This document shows, one piece after another, positions 43,813-53,960 of a stretch of DNA of 64,000 nt. Every line of letters begins with the position of its first letter. Position 1 is the first letter of the stretch. The stretch is from Muscardinus avellanarius. Its lineage: Eukaryota; Chordata; Mammalia; Rodentia; Gliridae. Location of the stretch: contig OY726569.1 in assembly GCA_963383645.1 (NCBI GenBank), positions 25,155,054-25,219,053 on the forward strand, given 5' to 3'. The translations under genes and the position numbers were made by a program. The notes under the pieces are model-generated. The model was not told where the DNA came from and searched no databases. It was given only the letters and a program-made list of their open reading frames with translations.

Positions 43813-44286
43813 ACCAGAATCGGGGCCTCCCATGAGGCAAGGCCGCTGCTTGAGCCAGCGAGGTCTGGATCAGTCCACTGGGTAGCCAGGCCACTACTGG
43901 GGCCGTCAAGAGTGGGATCGGCACTTGCAATGCGGCATGCACAGAGAAATATCGCAGAAAAAAAAAATCAGATGCTTCCCCTAATCAGCAATAACTAGGA
44001 GGAAAGGGGCAACAGGAAGAGGTTGAGCTATAGAAAGGGCCCTATAGTGAAGCAACTAGGTGACCAATCAGAGGGTATGGAATAGGGGAGGACGGAGCCT
44101 CTTTAAAATGCAGGAGGTACATAAACAAATGTATCAAAGTTAATCACCAAACAAGCATGGGATGGAGGGAGGGGGAGGGAATGGGATGGGGACTGGATGA
44201 GGGCTAATTGGATGATGTGTGCTTGTATATCCTCTCAAGTCTTGTATTCCAATGTGATGTATGATTACAATGCACCAATAAAAAAA
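43813..44286 (+). mobile_element. Short composite retroelement: GC-rich head fused to L1-type 3' tail
   Basis: Flanked by AAAGTTAGATGCA at 43800-43812 and 44287-44299. The head (43813-44110) holds two diverged 48-base units, an A10 run, a CCAAT box and a TTTAAAA motif. The last 170 bases (44117-44286) match the 3' tail of the element ending at 9467, with its G-rich run and CAATGCACCAATAAA end. It encodes no protein. The origin of the head is unknown to me. Confidence 0.75.
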
Positions 44287-44512
44287 AAAGTTAGATGCAT
44301 ACATTTTATATCAGTCTAAGTCCATTTCCAGGGATGCTAAAAAAATGATAAAAAACTTCCCAATAGGGATTTCAATTCAATTCACATCAAGTATTTTTTT
44401 GAGCATCTATTCTAGGCAAGATATTAGGGATAAGAAAAGAACATTTACAACTTAGCAAAGGATCTGAGAATGATAGAAGAAAATAATATTTTACTTTTTT
44501 GCCACATCTTAC

Positions 44513-44587
44513 ATTTTTGCAAGTTGATTCTAAAAAACTAATCCTGGAGAGGATTGATCTTTCATCTTCAAGAATCACGACATCATG
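44513..44587 (-). other. CCNB1IP1: Candidate CCNB1IP1 5' non-coding exon
   Basis: A 75-base stretch between a strong acceptor (CTTTCTTTACAG) and a GTAAGA donor on the minus strand. It contains upstream ATGs, including an ATG-ATG-TCG-TGA mini-frame. Assigned to CCNB1IP1 by strand and position only. Confidence 0.4.
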
Positions 44588-44660
44588 CTGTAAAGAAAGA
44601 GGTAATTTTTAAACTGCCTTGAAGTTTGTGAACAGCTACTTTAGAAAGCTGAGTAAACCT

Positions 44661-44893
44661 TTTTTTTTTTTTTTTTTTTTTTTTTGGTGGTACTGGGGGT
44701 GGAACCCAGAGGCTTTCTACCTCCGGCCTATACTCCCATACTCCCAGACTTATTTATATTTTATTTAGAAACAGGGTCTCACTAAGTTGCTGAGAGCCTC
44801 ACAAAGTGGCTGAGGCTGGCTTTGAACCTGTGCGATCCTCCTGTCTCAGCCTCCCAAACGTGGGGATTACAAAATGCGCCACCACGCCCGGCT
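44661..44893 (-). mobile_element. MEN-a
   Basis: Duplication TGAGTAAACCTTTT on both sides; T25 run. Confidence 0.92.
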
Positions 44894-45111
44894 TGAGTAA
44901 ACCTTTTGAAATTTAAACATGAATGATTTCCTTGTATTATGTTCAGCAGTTCCCAGAATCAACTGACTGCAATTTCAGAGCCCTAGATCAGAGCTATTCA
45001 AATATTATTCCAATCAAAGAGTTCTCTATAAACTGTATCCCCATGTTTGCACTTAAGTTCCTTATCTCTCTTTTTTTCTAATCACAGGTACATTTTTAAA
45101 ATCTAGAATCA

Positions 45112-45325
45112 AGCCTTGTGTGGTGGCACATGCTTGTAATCCCAGCATTTGGGAGACTGAGACAGGAGGATCTCAGTTTACAGACAACCTCAGCTACTTA
45201 GTGAGGCCCTTTTCAACTCAGTGAGACTTTGTTTCAAAATAAAGAATAAAAAATAGGGCTCGGGATATAGCTCAGAGGTAGAATGCCCTTGGGTTCCATC
45301 CCCAGTACTAGGAAAAAAAAAAAAC
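45112..45325 (+). mobile_element. MEN-b
   Basis: CTAGAATCA on both sides. Confidence 0.9.
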
Positions 45326-45526
45326 TAGAATCATCTTACCTGCTTTGTAATTGTTTAACTCTGTAAAAATCAGAAGGCACTAGTGGATAGCCAACCTATA
45401 TTTATGGTGCCCTGAGTGAAGACGAGTCAGCTTTGATACATGATGGACCAAAATCCCACTACCTAGGCTCCACACAGTGAGAGGAAAGCCATCAAAGTTT
45501 CTCTCCAACCACATTTTTTTAAATTA

Positions 45527-45745
45527 TTTTATTTATTTATTTATTTATTTTTTATTTTTTTGGTGGTACTGGGGATGGAACCCAGGGGCCTCCTACCTCC
45601 GGGCTACACTCCCAGATCTATTTTATAGTTTATTTGGAAACAGGGTCTCTTAAGCCAGCTAAGGCTGGCTTTGAACCTGCACGATCCTTCTGTCTCAGCC
45701 TCCCAAGCTCAGGGATTACAAGCGTGTGCCACCAACGCCCGGCTT
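45527..45745 (-). mobile_element. MEN mosaic with long perfect duplication
   Basis: CTCTCCAACCACATTTTT on both sides. B1 half palindromic (AGCCAGCTAAGGCTGGCTTT), ID half ordinary. Confidence 0.92.
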
Positions 45746-45908
45746 CTCCAACCACATTTTTAATTAACATCTATAAGAAATAAAGGCACCAAGAGACTCT
45801 TATGTGAAAGGAATCATCACACCACTAAATAAAAACTAAAAGAGGCCATTAAGGATTACCTGATTAGCTAGAAAAATTATGATGAATAAGTTAGTAAAGA
45901 AAAAACAA

Positions 45909-46140
45909 GCCGGGCGTGGTGGTGCACGCTTGTAATCCCCGCGCTTGGGAGGCTGAGACAGGAGGATGGCATAGGTTCGAAGCCAGCCTCAGCTACTTAG
46001 TGAGGCTCTCAGCAACTTAGTGAGACCCTGTTTCCAAATAAAATATACAAAATAGGTCTGGGAGTATAACCTGGAGGTAGAAAGCCTCTGGGTTCCACCC
46101 CCAGTACCACCAAAAAAAAGAAAAGAAAAAAAAGAAAAAA
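45909..46140 (+). mobile_element. MEN-a
   Basis: Flanked by AAAAAACAAG on both sides. Confidence 0.9.
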
Positions 46141-46183
46141 CAAGAGTAATCAAAGAAAATGTTATTAAAACAATTATATAGGA

Positions 46184-46405
46184 GCTGGGCGTGGTAGTGC
46201 ACGCTTGTAATCCCAGTACTTGGGAGGCTGAGACAGGAGGATCGCTGGTTCATGGCCAGCCTCAGCAACATATGAGGCCCTCCACAACTTAGTGAGACCC
46301 TGTTTCAAAATAAGTAATTAAAAAAACAGGAGTGGGGGTATAGCTCAGAGGTAAAATGTCCCTTGGTTCCATCCCCAGTACCACACACACAAAAAAAAAA
46401 AAATT
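46184..46405 (+). mobile_element. MEN-b
   Basis: AATTATATAGG at both ends. Confidence 0.9.
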
Positions 46406-46548
46406 ATATAGGGATACACACTATAGTGCCACCTCCATACTATGCCTTATTTTAGAATTAAATTACTCTTTGGGAAATAGGGGTGAAGGTAATGTGCTGT
46501 AGGCCAACTGGAAGAAAGATCATAAGCAATGGAAACAAAACAATTATA

Positions 46549-46745
46549 GGCATGGTAGCACATGCCTTAATTCCATTTTTTGAGGGGCGGAGACAGGAAG
46601 ATCCCAGGTTAAAGGCGCTCAGCAACATAGTGAAACTCGCAGCAATCTAGCAAGACCCTGTTTCAAAACAAAAAATAAAAAGGGCTGGAGTATAACTGGG
46701 AGATAGAACACCCCCGAGTTCAATCCCCAGTACTGAAAAGAAGGA
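46549..46745 (+). mobile_element. MEN-old
   Basis: AGGCATGGTAGCACATGCC ... AATCCCCAGTACTG, then GAAGGA-rich tail. Confidence 0.83.
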
Positions 46746-46869
46746 AGAAGGAGGAAGAGGAAAAGGAGAAGGCCTTTAATAATCTTTTATGCAGATGTCA
46801 GAAATTGCCAGATAGTACAAAATGTAAGATAAATATATACACAGACTCTGATGATAAAATAGCTAATAT

Positions 46870-47310
46870 GCTTTATAATGTTCTAAGCCCCATACATTTA
46901 ACTAATCTTCAGAAGAACCATCCTAAGGCAGGTACTATTACTATGACCTTCTAAGCTATAAAGAAATTAAGAGAGCAGGGCGTGGTGGCGCACCCTTGTA
47001 ATCCCAGCATTTGGTAGGCTGAGACAGGAGGATCATGGTTCGCGGACAGCCTCAGCTACTTAGTGAAGCCCTCCACAACTTCCTGAGACCCTGTTTCAAA
47101 ATAAAGCAGAAAAATAGGGCTGGGGGTGTAGCATGGAGGTTGAATGCCCCTAGGTTCCATCCCCAGGACTGCAAAAAAATAAAATAAAATAAATAAATAA
47201 ATTTTTAAATAAGATACTGAGATGTCAGAAAACTTGCCAAGGCTATATAACTGGTTAAGAGATAGAACATGGGATTAAACCCAGTGTGACTCCAGAACCT
47301 ATGTGTAAGT
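46870..47310 (-). repeat. MIR split by a SINE
   Basis: AGGCAGGTACTATTACTATG before, and CTTGCCAAGGCTATATAACT, GGGATTAAACCCAGTGTGAC after, are the two parts of one reverse MIR. Confidence 0.8.
46976..47205 (+). mobile_element. MEN-b inside MIR
   Basis: GCAGGGCGTGGTGGCGCACC ... AGGACTGC plus (AAAT) tail. Confidence 0.9.
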
Positions 47311-47370
47311 ACTATACTATGCTTCATCTCAACGTCTTTAATTGACTTTTTAAAAAAAGCCAGTCAACTC

Positions 47371-47573
47371 GCCGGGCGTGGTGGCGCACGCCTGTAATCC
47401 CCGCGCTTGGGAGGCAGAGACAGGAGGATCGTGCAGGTTCGAAGCCAGCCGCGCGCGCTGGCTTAGGAGACCCTGTTTCCAAATAAAAATGTAAAAATAG
47501 GTCTGGGAGTGTAGCCCGGAGGTAGAAGGGCTTCCAGGAACCCCAGTACCACCAAAAAAAAAAAAAAAAAAAA
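47371..47573 (+). mobile_element. MEN-h, young, perfect duplication
   Basis: AAAAAGCCAGTCAACT on both sides. Textbook palindromes AAGCCAGCCGCGCGCGCTGG and GGGCTTCCAGGAACCCC. Confidence 0.94.
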
Positions 47574-47750
47574 AGCCAGTCAACTCTAAGAGTATAGGGC
47601 TTAATTAACTTTTTACAAATAAAAGTTGTACAGCAACATAAAGAAAAATTTAAATTCATACTACTTTATTAGCTAGCTATGGAGTTACAAAACAGAATTT
47701 TCAAAGATTCACATACATGGCAAGCATCTCAATCTCAATCTAAGTCTTAC

Positions 47751-47852
47751 CACAAAAGAAAAATGCAGTCATCATCTGTTATAGAACCAAGATTTTCAGC
47801 ACTAAAGAGGTCCAGACTAGGAATGTAGACTCTTATGTGGTCCTGCTCTCTT
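47751..47852 (-). other. CCNB1IP1: Candidate CCNB1IP1 5' non-coding exon
   Basis: 102 bases bounded by a TTTTGCAG acceptor and a TGTG|GTAAGA donor on the minus strand. SINE-free and unlike the flanking repeats. Inference from splice signals. Confidence 0.4.
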
Positions 47853-48264
47853 CTGCAAAAGATAGCAAAAATCCAAAATTTTATTTCAAACACTGATATT
47901 AGTTTGAATTACTTCTATTTCTTGTATTTTACCCTGGCATCTACTTCATTCTATGCTGAGAAGGCAGACACAAAAATACAATCCTGTCCTATATAAGTTG
48001 TTTAAAACAACTTGAAATTATACATGTACATTATAAAGTTAGAAAACACAGGCTTACAAAAATAACAAGGTCATACATAAAACCTAATACTAAAAATAAC
48101 ATCCCCTAGTATTTAAGTATATACATTCTTTCAGATAATTTCTCAAGCAAACATATGCGTACAAAATTGTTTAAGCAGAAACATATTACTCTATAACTTA
48201 TTTTTAACTTAATGTGTCACGATAAACTTTCCACTTCAATAACCATAAATCTATATCATAACTT

Positions 48265-48330
48265 TTATTTTTGTGGTACTGTGGCCTGAACCTAGGAATG
48301 TTCTACCTCTAAGCTTGGCCAATGCTAGGA
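48265..48330 (-). mobile_element. ID-half remnant
   Basis: GTGGTACTGTGGCCTGAACC, degraded. Confidence 0.6.
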
Positions 48331-48370
48331 TTCTCTTATGTATAGTCTAATAAAATTTGTATTTATTTTC

Positions 48371-48561
48371 TTTTTTTTTTTTTTTTTGTGGTACTGGGGT
48401 TCCTGGAAGCCCTTCTACCTCTGGGCTACACTTCCAGACCTATTTTATATTTTTGAAACAGGGTCTCTTACGCCAGCGCGGCTGGCTTCGAACCTGCACG
48501 ATCCTCCTGTCTCCGCCTCCCAAGCGCGGGGATTACAAGCGTGCGCCACCACGCCCGGCCA
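48371..48561 (-). mobile_element. MEN-h
   Basis: TTCCTGGAAGCCCTTCTACC and GCCAGCGCGGCTGGCTTCG. Confidence 0.92.
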
Positions 48562-48705
48562 AAATAGTGGTTAGTTTAATCGCCACATTAAGTAGCTGAT
48601 AGAATTATGTCAATTATAAGTGTTTTTTCTGTCGTGTTTAAATGTTTAAGGATTCCTGACTTTAGTTCTATCTCTAAGAGATTATCAAAAATGATCAAGC
48701 CAGCT

Positions 48706-48918
48706 GGGAGTTGGTGGCACACGCTTGTAATCCCCACGCTTGGGAGGCTGAGACAGGAGGATCACATCATGCAGGTTTGAAGCCAGTCATGCTGGCTTAA
48801 GAGACCCTGTTTCCAAATTTTTAAAAAAGTATAAAATAGGTTTGGGAGTGTAGCCCCGAGGTAGAAGAGTTTCCAGGAACACCAGTACCACCACCAAAAA
48901 AAAAAAAAAAAAAAAAAA
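48706..48918 (+). mobile_element. MEN-h, diverged
   Basis: GCCAGTCATGCTGGCTTAAG and GAGTTTCCAGGAACACC. Confidence 0.88.
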
Positions 48919-49115
48919 GCCAGGCACAATGGTGCAAGCTTGTAATTCCAGTACTTGGGAGACTAAGACAGGAGGGTCACAGGTTCAAGGATAGCCTCAG
49001 CAAATAGTGAGAGTCTCATCAACCTAGTGAAACCTTGTTTCAAAATAAAATTAAAATAGGGCTGGGGGCATAGCTCAGAAGTAGAATGCCCCTGGGTTCA
49101 ATCCCCAGTACCACA
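48919..49115 (+). mobile_element. MEN-old, abutting the previous copy
   Basis: GCCAGGCACAATGGTGCAAG ... CAGTACCACA, then a GA-rich tract to 49195. Confidence 0.85.
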
Positions 49116-49119
49116 AAAG

Positions 49120-49195
49120 AAGAAGAAGGAGAAGGAAAAGGAAAGGGAGAAAGGAAGGGAGGGAGGGAATGAGAGAGGGAGGGAGGGAAAGATCA
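49120..49195. repeat. GA-rich tract
   Basis: GGGAGGGAGGGAATGAGAG-type purine run. Confidence 0.9.
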
Positions 49196-49321
49196 AAGCA
49201 CAACAAAATGTTGGTCACACTATCAAATTCAAAATTCAAAAAAATTAACTGAGGTCATGGGATAAATTCAGTAAGAATTCCAAGAAGTAGAATTCAATTC
49301 CAGGTGTTTGCCTTGCTTTAG

Positions 49322-49394
49322 TCTGCTCAGAGCATGTGTTTAATCAGGGTGATCAGCTGAAACACGGACTTAGCATGCATTTCATCATAGCAAA
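49322..49394 (-). ncRNA. SNORD126: Box C/D snoRNA SNORD126
   Basis: On the minus strand: box C ATGATGA at 49388-49382 and box D CTGA at 49330-49327, flanked by a terminal stem (TTTGCT with AGCAGA). Internal CTGA boxes lie in CAGCTGATC and CCCTGATT. The body, with AAGTCCGTGTTTCAGCTG and AAACACATGCTCTGAGCA, matches human SNORD126, which also sits in a CCNB1IP1 intron. Recognised from memory of the human RNA; differences are a few bases. Confidence 0.92.
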
Positions 49395-49558
49395 CTATAA
49401 ATGACGGGTGAAGGGCAAATCACCACTGGATTCTCATCTCTATACCAGGAAAACCCTCGAAAGTTTGCAACTAGGGCTTTCTCAACCACCAAATTTGAAC
49501 CACTAGACTGAACCCAAATCTAAGTAAAAATGAATGAAGAGCCTTCTCTTATACTTAC

Positions 49559-49621
49559 CTCTGAGATCAGATGAATCAAGGAGTCAAGTTATACTAGAGG
49601 ATAAGCTACATAGCATCATCT
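49559..49621 (-). other. CCNB1IP1: Candidate CCNB1IP1 5' non-coding exon next to SNORD126
   Basis: 63 bases between ATTTTATTTTCCAG and a consensus donor GAG|GTAAGTAT on the minus strand. SNORD126 starts 165 bases downstream, the usual spacing of an intronic snoRNA from its host exon. This makes it the best supported of the non-coding exons. Confidence 0.55.
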
Positions 49622-50317
49622 CTGGAAAATAAAATAGCAATAAATACACAAAGCTTATGTACATGGCAACTCACACTAGTGTGCCCCATATCAAGTCATG
49701 AAGAAAAACTGAATAATTGTTCATTCATTATTTGAATCTCCACTCAGTAATAAAAATTATTTGCTTTTGGAGAATCTCAAAATATCTAAAGCTCAACAGC
49801 AAATTAAGGCAGGACCTCTATACAAACCAAATTTTGTTAGAAGTTTGAATTAAACTGCAAAATAAGTCTAACCAACTTCTAAAAGTCTATAAAAGTCAAG
49901 AGTCTCACAATGAATATGCAAAAAGGAGTAAAAAATTCACTAGATTCAGAAAAATAAGAAGGTAATCCAAAATAGTCCTTCAAAACATATTTTAATTTCA
50001 CTTGAGTCAATGTTGATTGTATTTAACCTTGCTTTACTCTTGGTACCCTGTCATGATAGACCTACCCTTGATGGAGGAATACTTAACTAGCATCCTTCAG
50101 AACCCAGGTCTGCCACAAGATGGCAACACAAGAAAGAGGCTTTCATTTCCTCTACCACAGACCCTGAATGTAATCAGAACTTCACAGGTGAAATTCAGAC
50201 CAGACATACAGTGCATTACTGAAAAGCAACCTTCAGAATGTTCCTTATCCTTCACCTAACTACTATGTAGAAAAATCTTTAATTATGTATAATGATCATT
50301 TTAAACTCATTAGCTAG

Positions 50318-50400
50318 GGCCTGAGGATATAGTTCAGTGGTAGAGTGCTTGCCTAGCATTTTGTCATGCCCTAGATTATATTCTCAGCACTGTGGTGGGT
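50318..50400 (+). mobile_element. ID monomer
   Basis: GGATATAGTTCAGTGGTAGAG, TGCTTGCCTAGCATT, TTCTCAGCACTG. Confidence 0.72.
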
Positions 50401-50427
50401 GGAGGGAGAAAAGAAGGAAAGAAGACA

Positions 50428-50619
50428 TTTTTTTTTTAAATACTAGAGATTGAACCCAGGGGCATTCTACCTCCAGTTATATTTTATTTTTATTTTGAAA
50501 CAGGGTCTCACTAGATTGATGAGAGTCTCACTAGTTGCTGAGACTATCCTCATACTTGTGATCCTCCTACCTCAACCTCCCAAGGACTGGAATTACAAGC
50601 ATGTGTCACCATACCCAGT
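50428..50619 (-). mobile_element. MEN-old
   Basis: ATACTAGAGATTGAACCC ... GTGTCACCATACCCAGTT. Confidence 0.85.
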
Positions 50620-50692
50620 TAAGAAATTTTTCAAGAAAGAGGAAAAAGGGTGGTGGGGGGAGAAAAACTCATTAAATTTTTAAAAAGTCACA

Positions 50693-50890
50693 GCCAGGTG
50701 TGGGGCACTCACCTATAATCCCAGTACTTGGGAGGCTGAGGCAGGAGAATCATAGGTTTGAAATCATCCTCAGCAACTTAGTGAGGCCCTCAGCGGCTTA
50801 GCGAGACCCTGCTTCCAAATAAAAAGTAAAGCACTGCTGGGGGTAGAATGGCCCTGGGTTCAATCCCCAGCATCACACAAAAAAATTAAA
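50693..50890 (+). mobile_element. MEN-old with shortened box A
   Basis: GCTGGGGGTAGAATGGCCC lacks the GTAGCTCAGA segment. Confidence 0.84.
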
Positions 50891-51059
50891 AATTAAATTT
50901 CTCAGTCACAATACTCACATTTTACTCAGTAGCCACATATGGCCATATTGGGAAGTAAAAATATAGAACATTTCTGTCATAACAGAAAGTTCCATTGGGC
51001 ATCAGTGCCAGAAAGGACTCTGATATAACTAAAATAAGCTGATGGAAAACAGTAGCTAT

Positions 51060-51240
51060 CATCTCAGAAGTTCCTACTATCTGTCAAGCCTATAGAAATC
51101 GTTTCATTTAAACTGTACAGCCTCATCTTTACAAGAACAGTGAGCTTCAGAGAAGGTGCATAAATCCACCTAACTGGTAAGAACTGGGATTTAGATCCAG
51201 GTCTGCAATACTCCATGCTTCTCCATGTACTTCCTACATG
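51060..51240 (-). repeat. MIR
   Basis: CCTAACTGGTAAGAACTGGGATTTAG-type reverse MIR segment. Confidence 0.65.
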
Positions 51241-51669
51241 AAATAAGAAGCAGAGCTACAGAAGATGATCTGCTTTAGAACTGAGTGAGAATGACACACT
51301 GGCTCAGGAGGCCAGAAAAAAATCTGAGGTAGTGTTAAGTACCTCAGAGAGACTTACTTTAAGGGTTATGTGTCTTGTCACATAGCACAAAGCCCAGATG
51401 TAAATCATGATGTTGAATATGTGCTGCCCTTTCCAATGTGTGAAGCTCCTTGTATCACACGTGCCTCGCTGTCATTCTGCCCCACAAAGGCCATTCCATA
51501 CTACTAAGTATCTTGTAAATTCTCCATAGGCAATCAGTGAACCACTCATTTTGCTGCTTGTGGGCAGTAAGTGCTTCAAAGTTCTGCTTGCATGGCCAGT
51601 CTGATATAAACTGAAACACTAAATCAGCAGATGCTCTCCCATTTTGTTTGTTTGCTTATTTGTTTGTTT

Positions 51670-51670
<1 letters not shown>

Positions 51671-51715
<45 letters not shown>
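51671..51715. repeat. (TG)n microsatellite
   Basis: About 22 units. Confidence 0.95.
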
Positions 51716-51716
<1 letters not shown>

Positions 51717-51866
51717 TCCTGGGGATCAAACCCAGGGGCATTCTGAAACGGGGCCTCACTAAGTTGCTGAAGGTCTCTCACCAAATTGCTGAGACTGCCT
51801 TGAACTTGAGATCCTGTCTCAGCCTCCCAAGTACTAGAATCACAGGCATGCACCACCATGTCCAGC
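51715..51866 (-). mobile_element. MEN-old missing the linker and box A
   Basis: CCCAGGGGCATTCTGAAACGG joins the ID end directly to the B1 half. Confidence 0.82.
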
Positions 51867-52281
51867 AAAATGCTTCCACTTAAAAACTGTATTACCACCC
51901 AATTTTACTCATTTCATTCCAATTTACTTCATGCTTACTGTGAGCCTAGCATTACAGAATACAGTAGTAACTCAAAGAACCTTTGATCTTTTCAGTTAGA
52001 AAATACACACATAGGTGTCAGAGAACTGAAGGCAGCATATCTTGCCCAATATTCAAAGATCTACCTTTTAGAGTTCCATCAGTCACTAACCCTCCCTGTT
52101 GAAAATGTCCAAATCCAAACCCATTTGACTTTCAAGGGGTCCACAGATGTCATGAAGATTTTCACAGAGCCACTTCTAGGCTGTCACACAGGTGCTGAAG
52201 CCCAGGTCTTCCCTCTTCTGTGGATTTCATCTTCAACCTGAAACAAAAACACAATGAGAAAAAATAAATGCGAAACTGATT

Positions 52282-52363
52282 GCGGCTGGCTTCGAACCTG
52301 CGCGATCCTCCTGTCTCCACCTCCCAAGTGCGGGGATTACAAGCGTGCACCACCACACCCGGC
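52282..52363 (-). mobile_element. B1 half only, MEN-a/h type
   Basis: GGCTTCGAACCTGCGCGATCC to CCACCACACCCGGCT. A 5' B1 piece without its 3' end. Confidence 0.8.
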
Positions 52364-52512
52364 TAATTGGCAGTTTTAAAGAGAGTTCCATAAGGCATTG
52401 CTATCAGAACAGACTCGAGGCTTTATTTCCCACTCACTGTCAGCTACTTTAGCTAAGAGTACTCCTTTTTGTTTGTTTGGAGGGGAGCTTTTTTGGGGGG
52501 GGAATGGGGGAA

Positions 52513-52599
52513 GTTTTTTAGGGTGCTACTGGGGATTTAACCCAGGGGCATTCTACCTCTGAGCTACACACCCCAGTCTGGTTTGTTTTGTTTTTGGTG

Positions 52600-52630
<31 letters not shown>

Positions 52631-52905
52631 GGTACTAGGGATGGAACCCAGGGGCATTCTACCTTCGAGCTATGCTCCCAGTCCTATTTTGTAGTCTTTT
52701 TATTTTTTGAAACAGGGTCTCACTGAATTGTGAAGGGCCTCGCTAAGTAGCTGAGGCTATCCTTGAAGGAGGATTCTCTGGTCTCCCTCAAAATGCTGGG
52801 ATTACAAGAACACCCAGCCCCTGTCCTTATTTAATTCTTTGTTTTGAGACAAAGTCTTGCTAAGCTGCTGAGAGTACTCACTGTTTCAACCTCTAAATGT
52901 GGGAG
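52513..52905 (-). mobile_element. MEN-old split by nested MEN-b
   Basis: ID half to 52580; B1 remnant GAGACAAAGTCTTGCTAAGC from 52846. Confidence 0.78.
52597..52815 (-). mobile_element. MEN-b nested in the linker
   Basis: Long T run, GCGGTACTAGGGATGGAACC ... ACACCCAGCC. Confidence 0.85.
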
Positions 52906-53254
52906 GAAGCTACTCTAAGAGTATATAAAATAAAGCTGTGAAATCAGAAACTTAGATTAACCATACAGCTCATCGCAAACTCATCCCACCATTTCACTCA
53001 TCCCAGTTCCACAGCTGGTAACAAAATTAAAGCATAGTGCCTCAGGGCTTTGAGTCAAGATGGCAAGAAGGTAAACTTGAAACCAGGAGGCAAGAGGCAG
53101 TAAAACCTTCCCTACTCTATAACTGTTTTGTCTATTTCATAATCCTTTGCCCACCTTAAAATTTATAAAACTCTTTCCATATATCACCTCATTTTGCAAG
53201 TTCTATGTCTTCTCCATTTTATACATATACAAGCGAAATGTGGAGACTCAGTGG

Positions 53255-53330
53255 CAGGGCTGGGGCTGGAGCCGAGTGGGAGAGCACTTGCCCAGCATGT
53301 GAAAGGCCTGCAGATCCCTGGTACTGCCAC
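53255..53330 (+). mobile_element. ID monomer
   Basis: GGGCTGGAGCCGAGTGGGAG, CACTTGCCCAGCATGTG, CCCTGGTACTGCC. Confidence 0.7.
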
Positions 53331-53424
53331 GAAGAAAGAGAGGAAGAGATGATAGAGACAGTGATTGATAGAGCGAATGAATGAGGATGGCAGGTAACTC
53401 AGCTTCCTGGTTAACATAATCTTT

Positions 53425-53690
53425 TAGAGTTTACTCTTTCCCCAAGTTTATTAAGGTATAATTGACAAATAGTATATCTATCATCTCACTCACTGTGCAT
53501 GTGTGTGGTAAGAACACTTAAAATCTACTCTCTGAGCAATTATTAAGTATGCAAAACACCTCATTAACTATAGACCATGCTGCACTCCAGATGAAGATCT
53601 TCATGTCCATCTCCAGAACTTACTCCTCCCAAGGATCCGGAACTTTGAAGCCTTTGATCAACATCTTTCCAAACCTACCCACCCACGCCA
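53425..53690 (-). repeat. Old L1 3' UTR
   Basis: TTATTAAGGTATAATTGACAA, GTGGTAAGAACACTTAAAAT, ATTAACTATAGACCATGCTG. Confidence 0.75.
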
Positions 53691-53719
53691 CATGTACCAA
53701 CGACTTATGTGCAAGGCTA

Positions 53720-53960
53720 TTCATTTCGAGAGAAATATCAAGATCATAAATTATTTAAATGTCTACTAGTAAATGCTACGTAAATTATGGTATATACATA
53801 CATTAGAATGCCGTGTGACAATAATAACGAATATGGATATTCTTTGACCATACATAATATTAAGTGGGAAAATGGACATGTCCGTAGCACGTATAGAAGA
53901 AGGGAAAATAAGTACAAATGTCTGCTTATCTGGATATTACATATAGTAAGGATATACATT
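53720..53960 (+). repeat. Old L1 3' fragment, opposite orientation
   Basis: AAATTATGGTATATACATAC ... AAGTGGGAAAATGGACATG. Confidence 0.55.

Noticed and set aside
52100..52237. Further CCNB1IP1 5' exon after the acceptor TTTTTGTTTCAG (52238)
   Set aside because: The acceptor is good, but no convincing donor follows before the next repeat.
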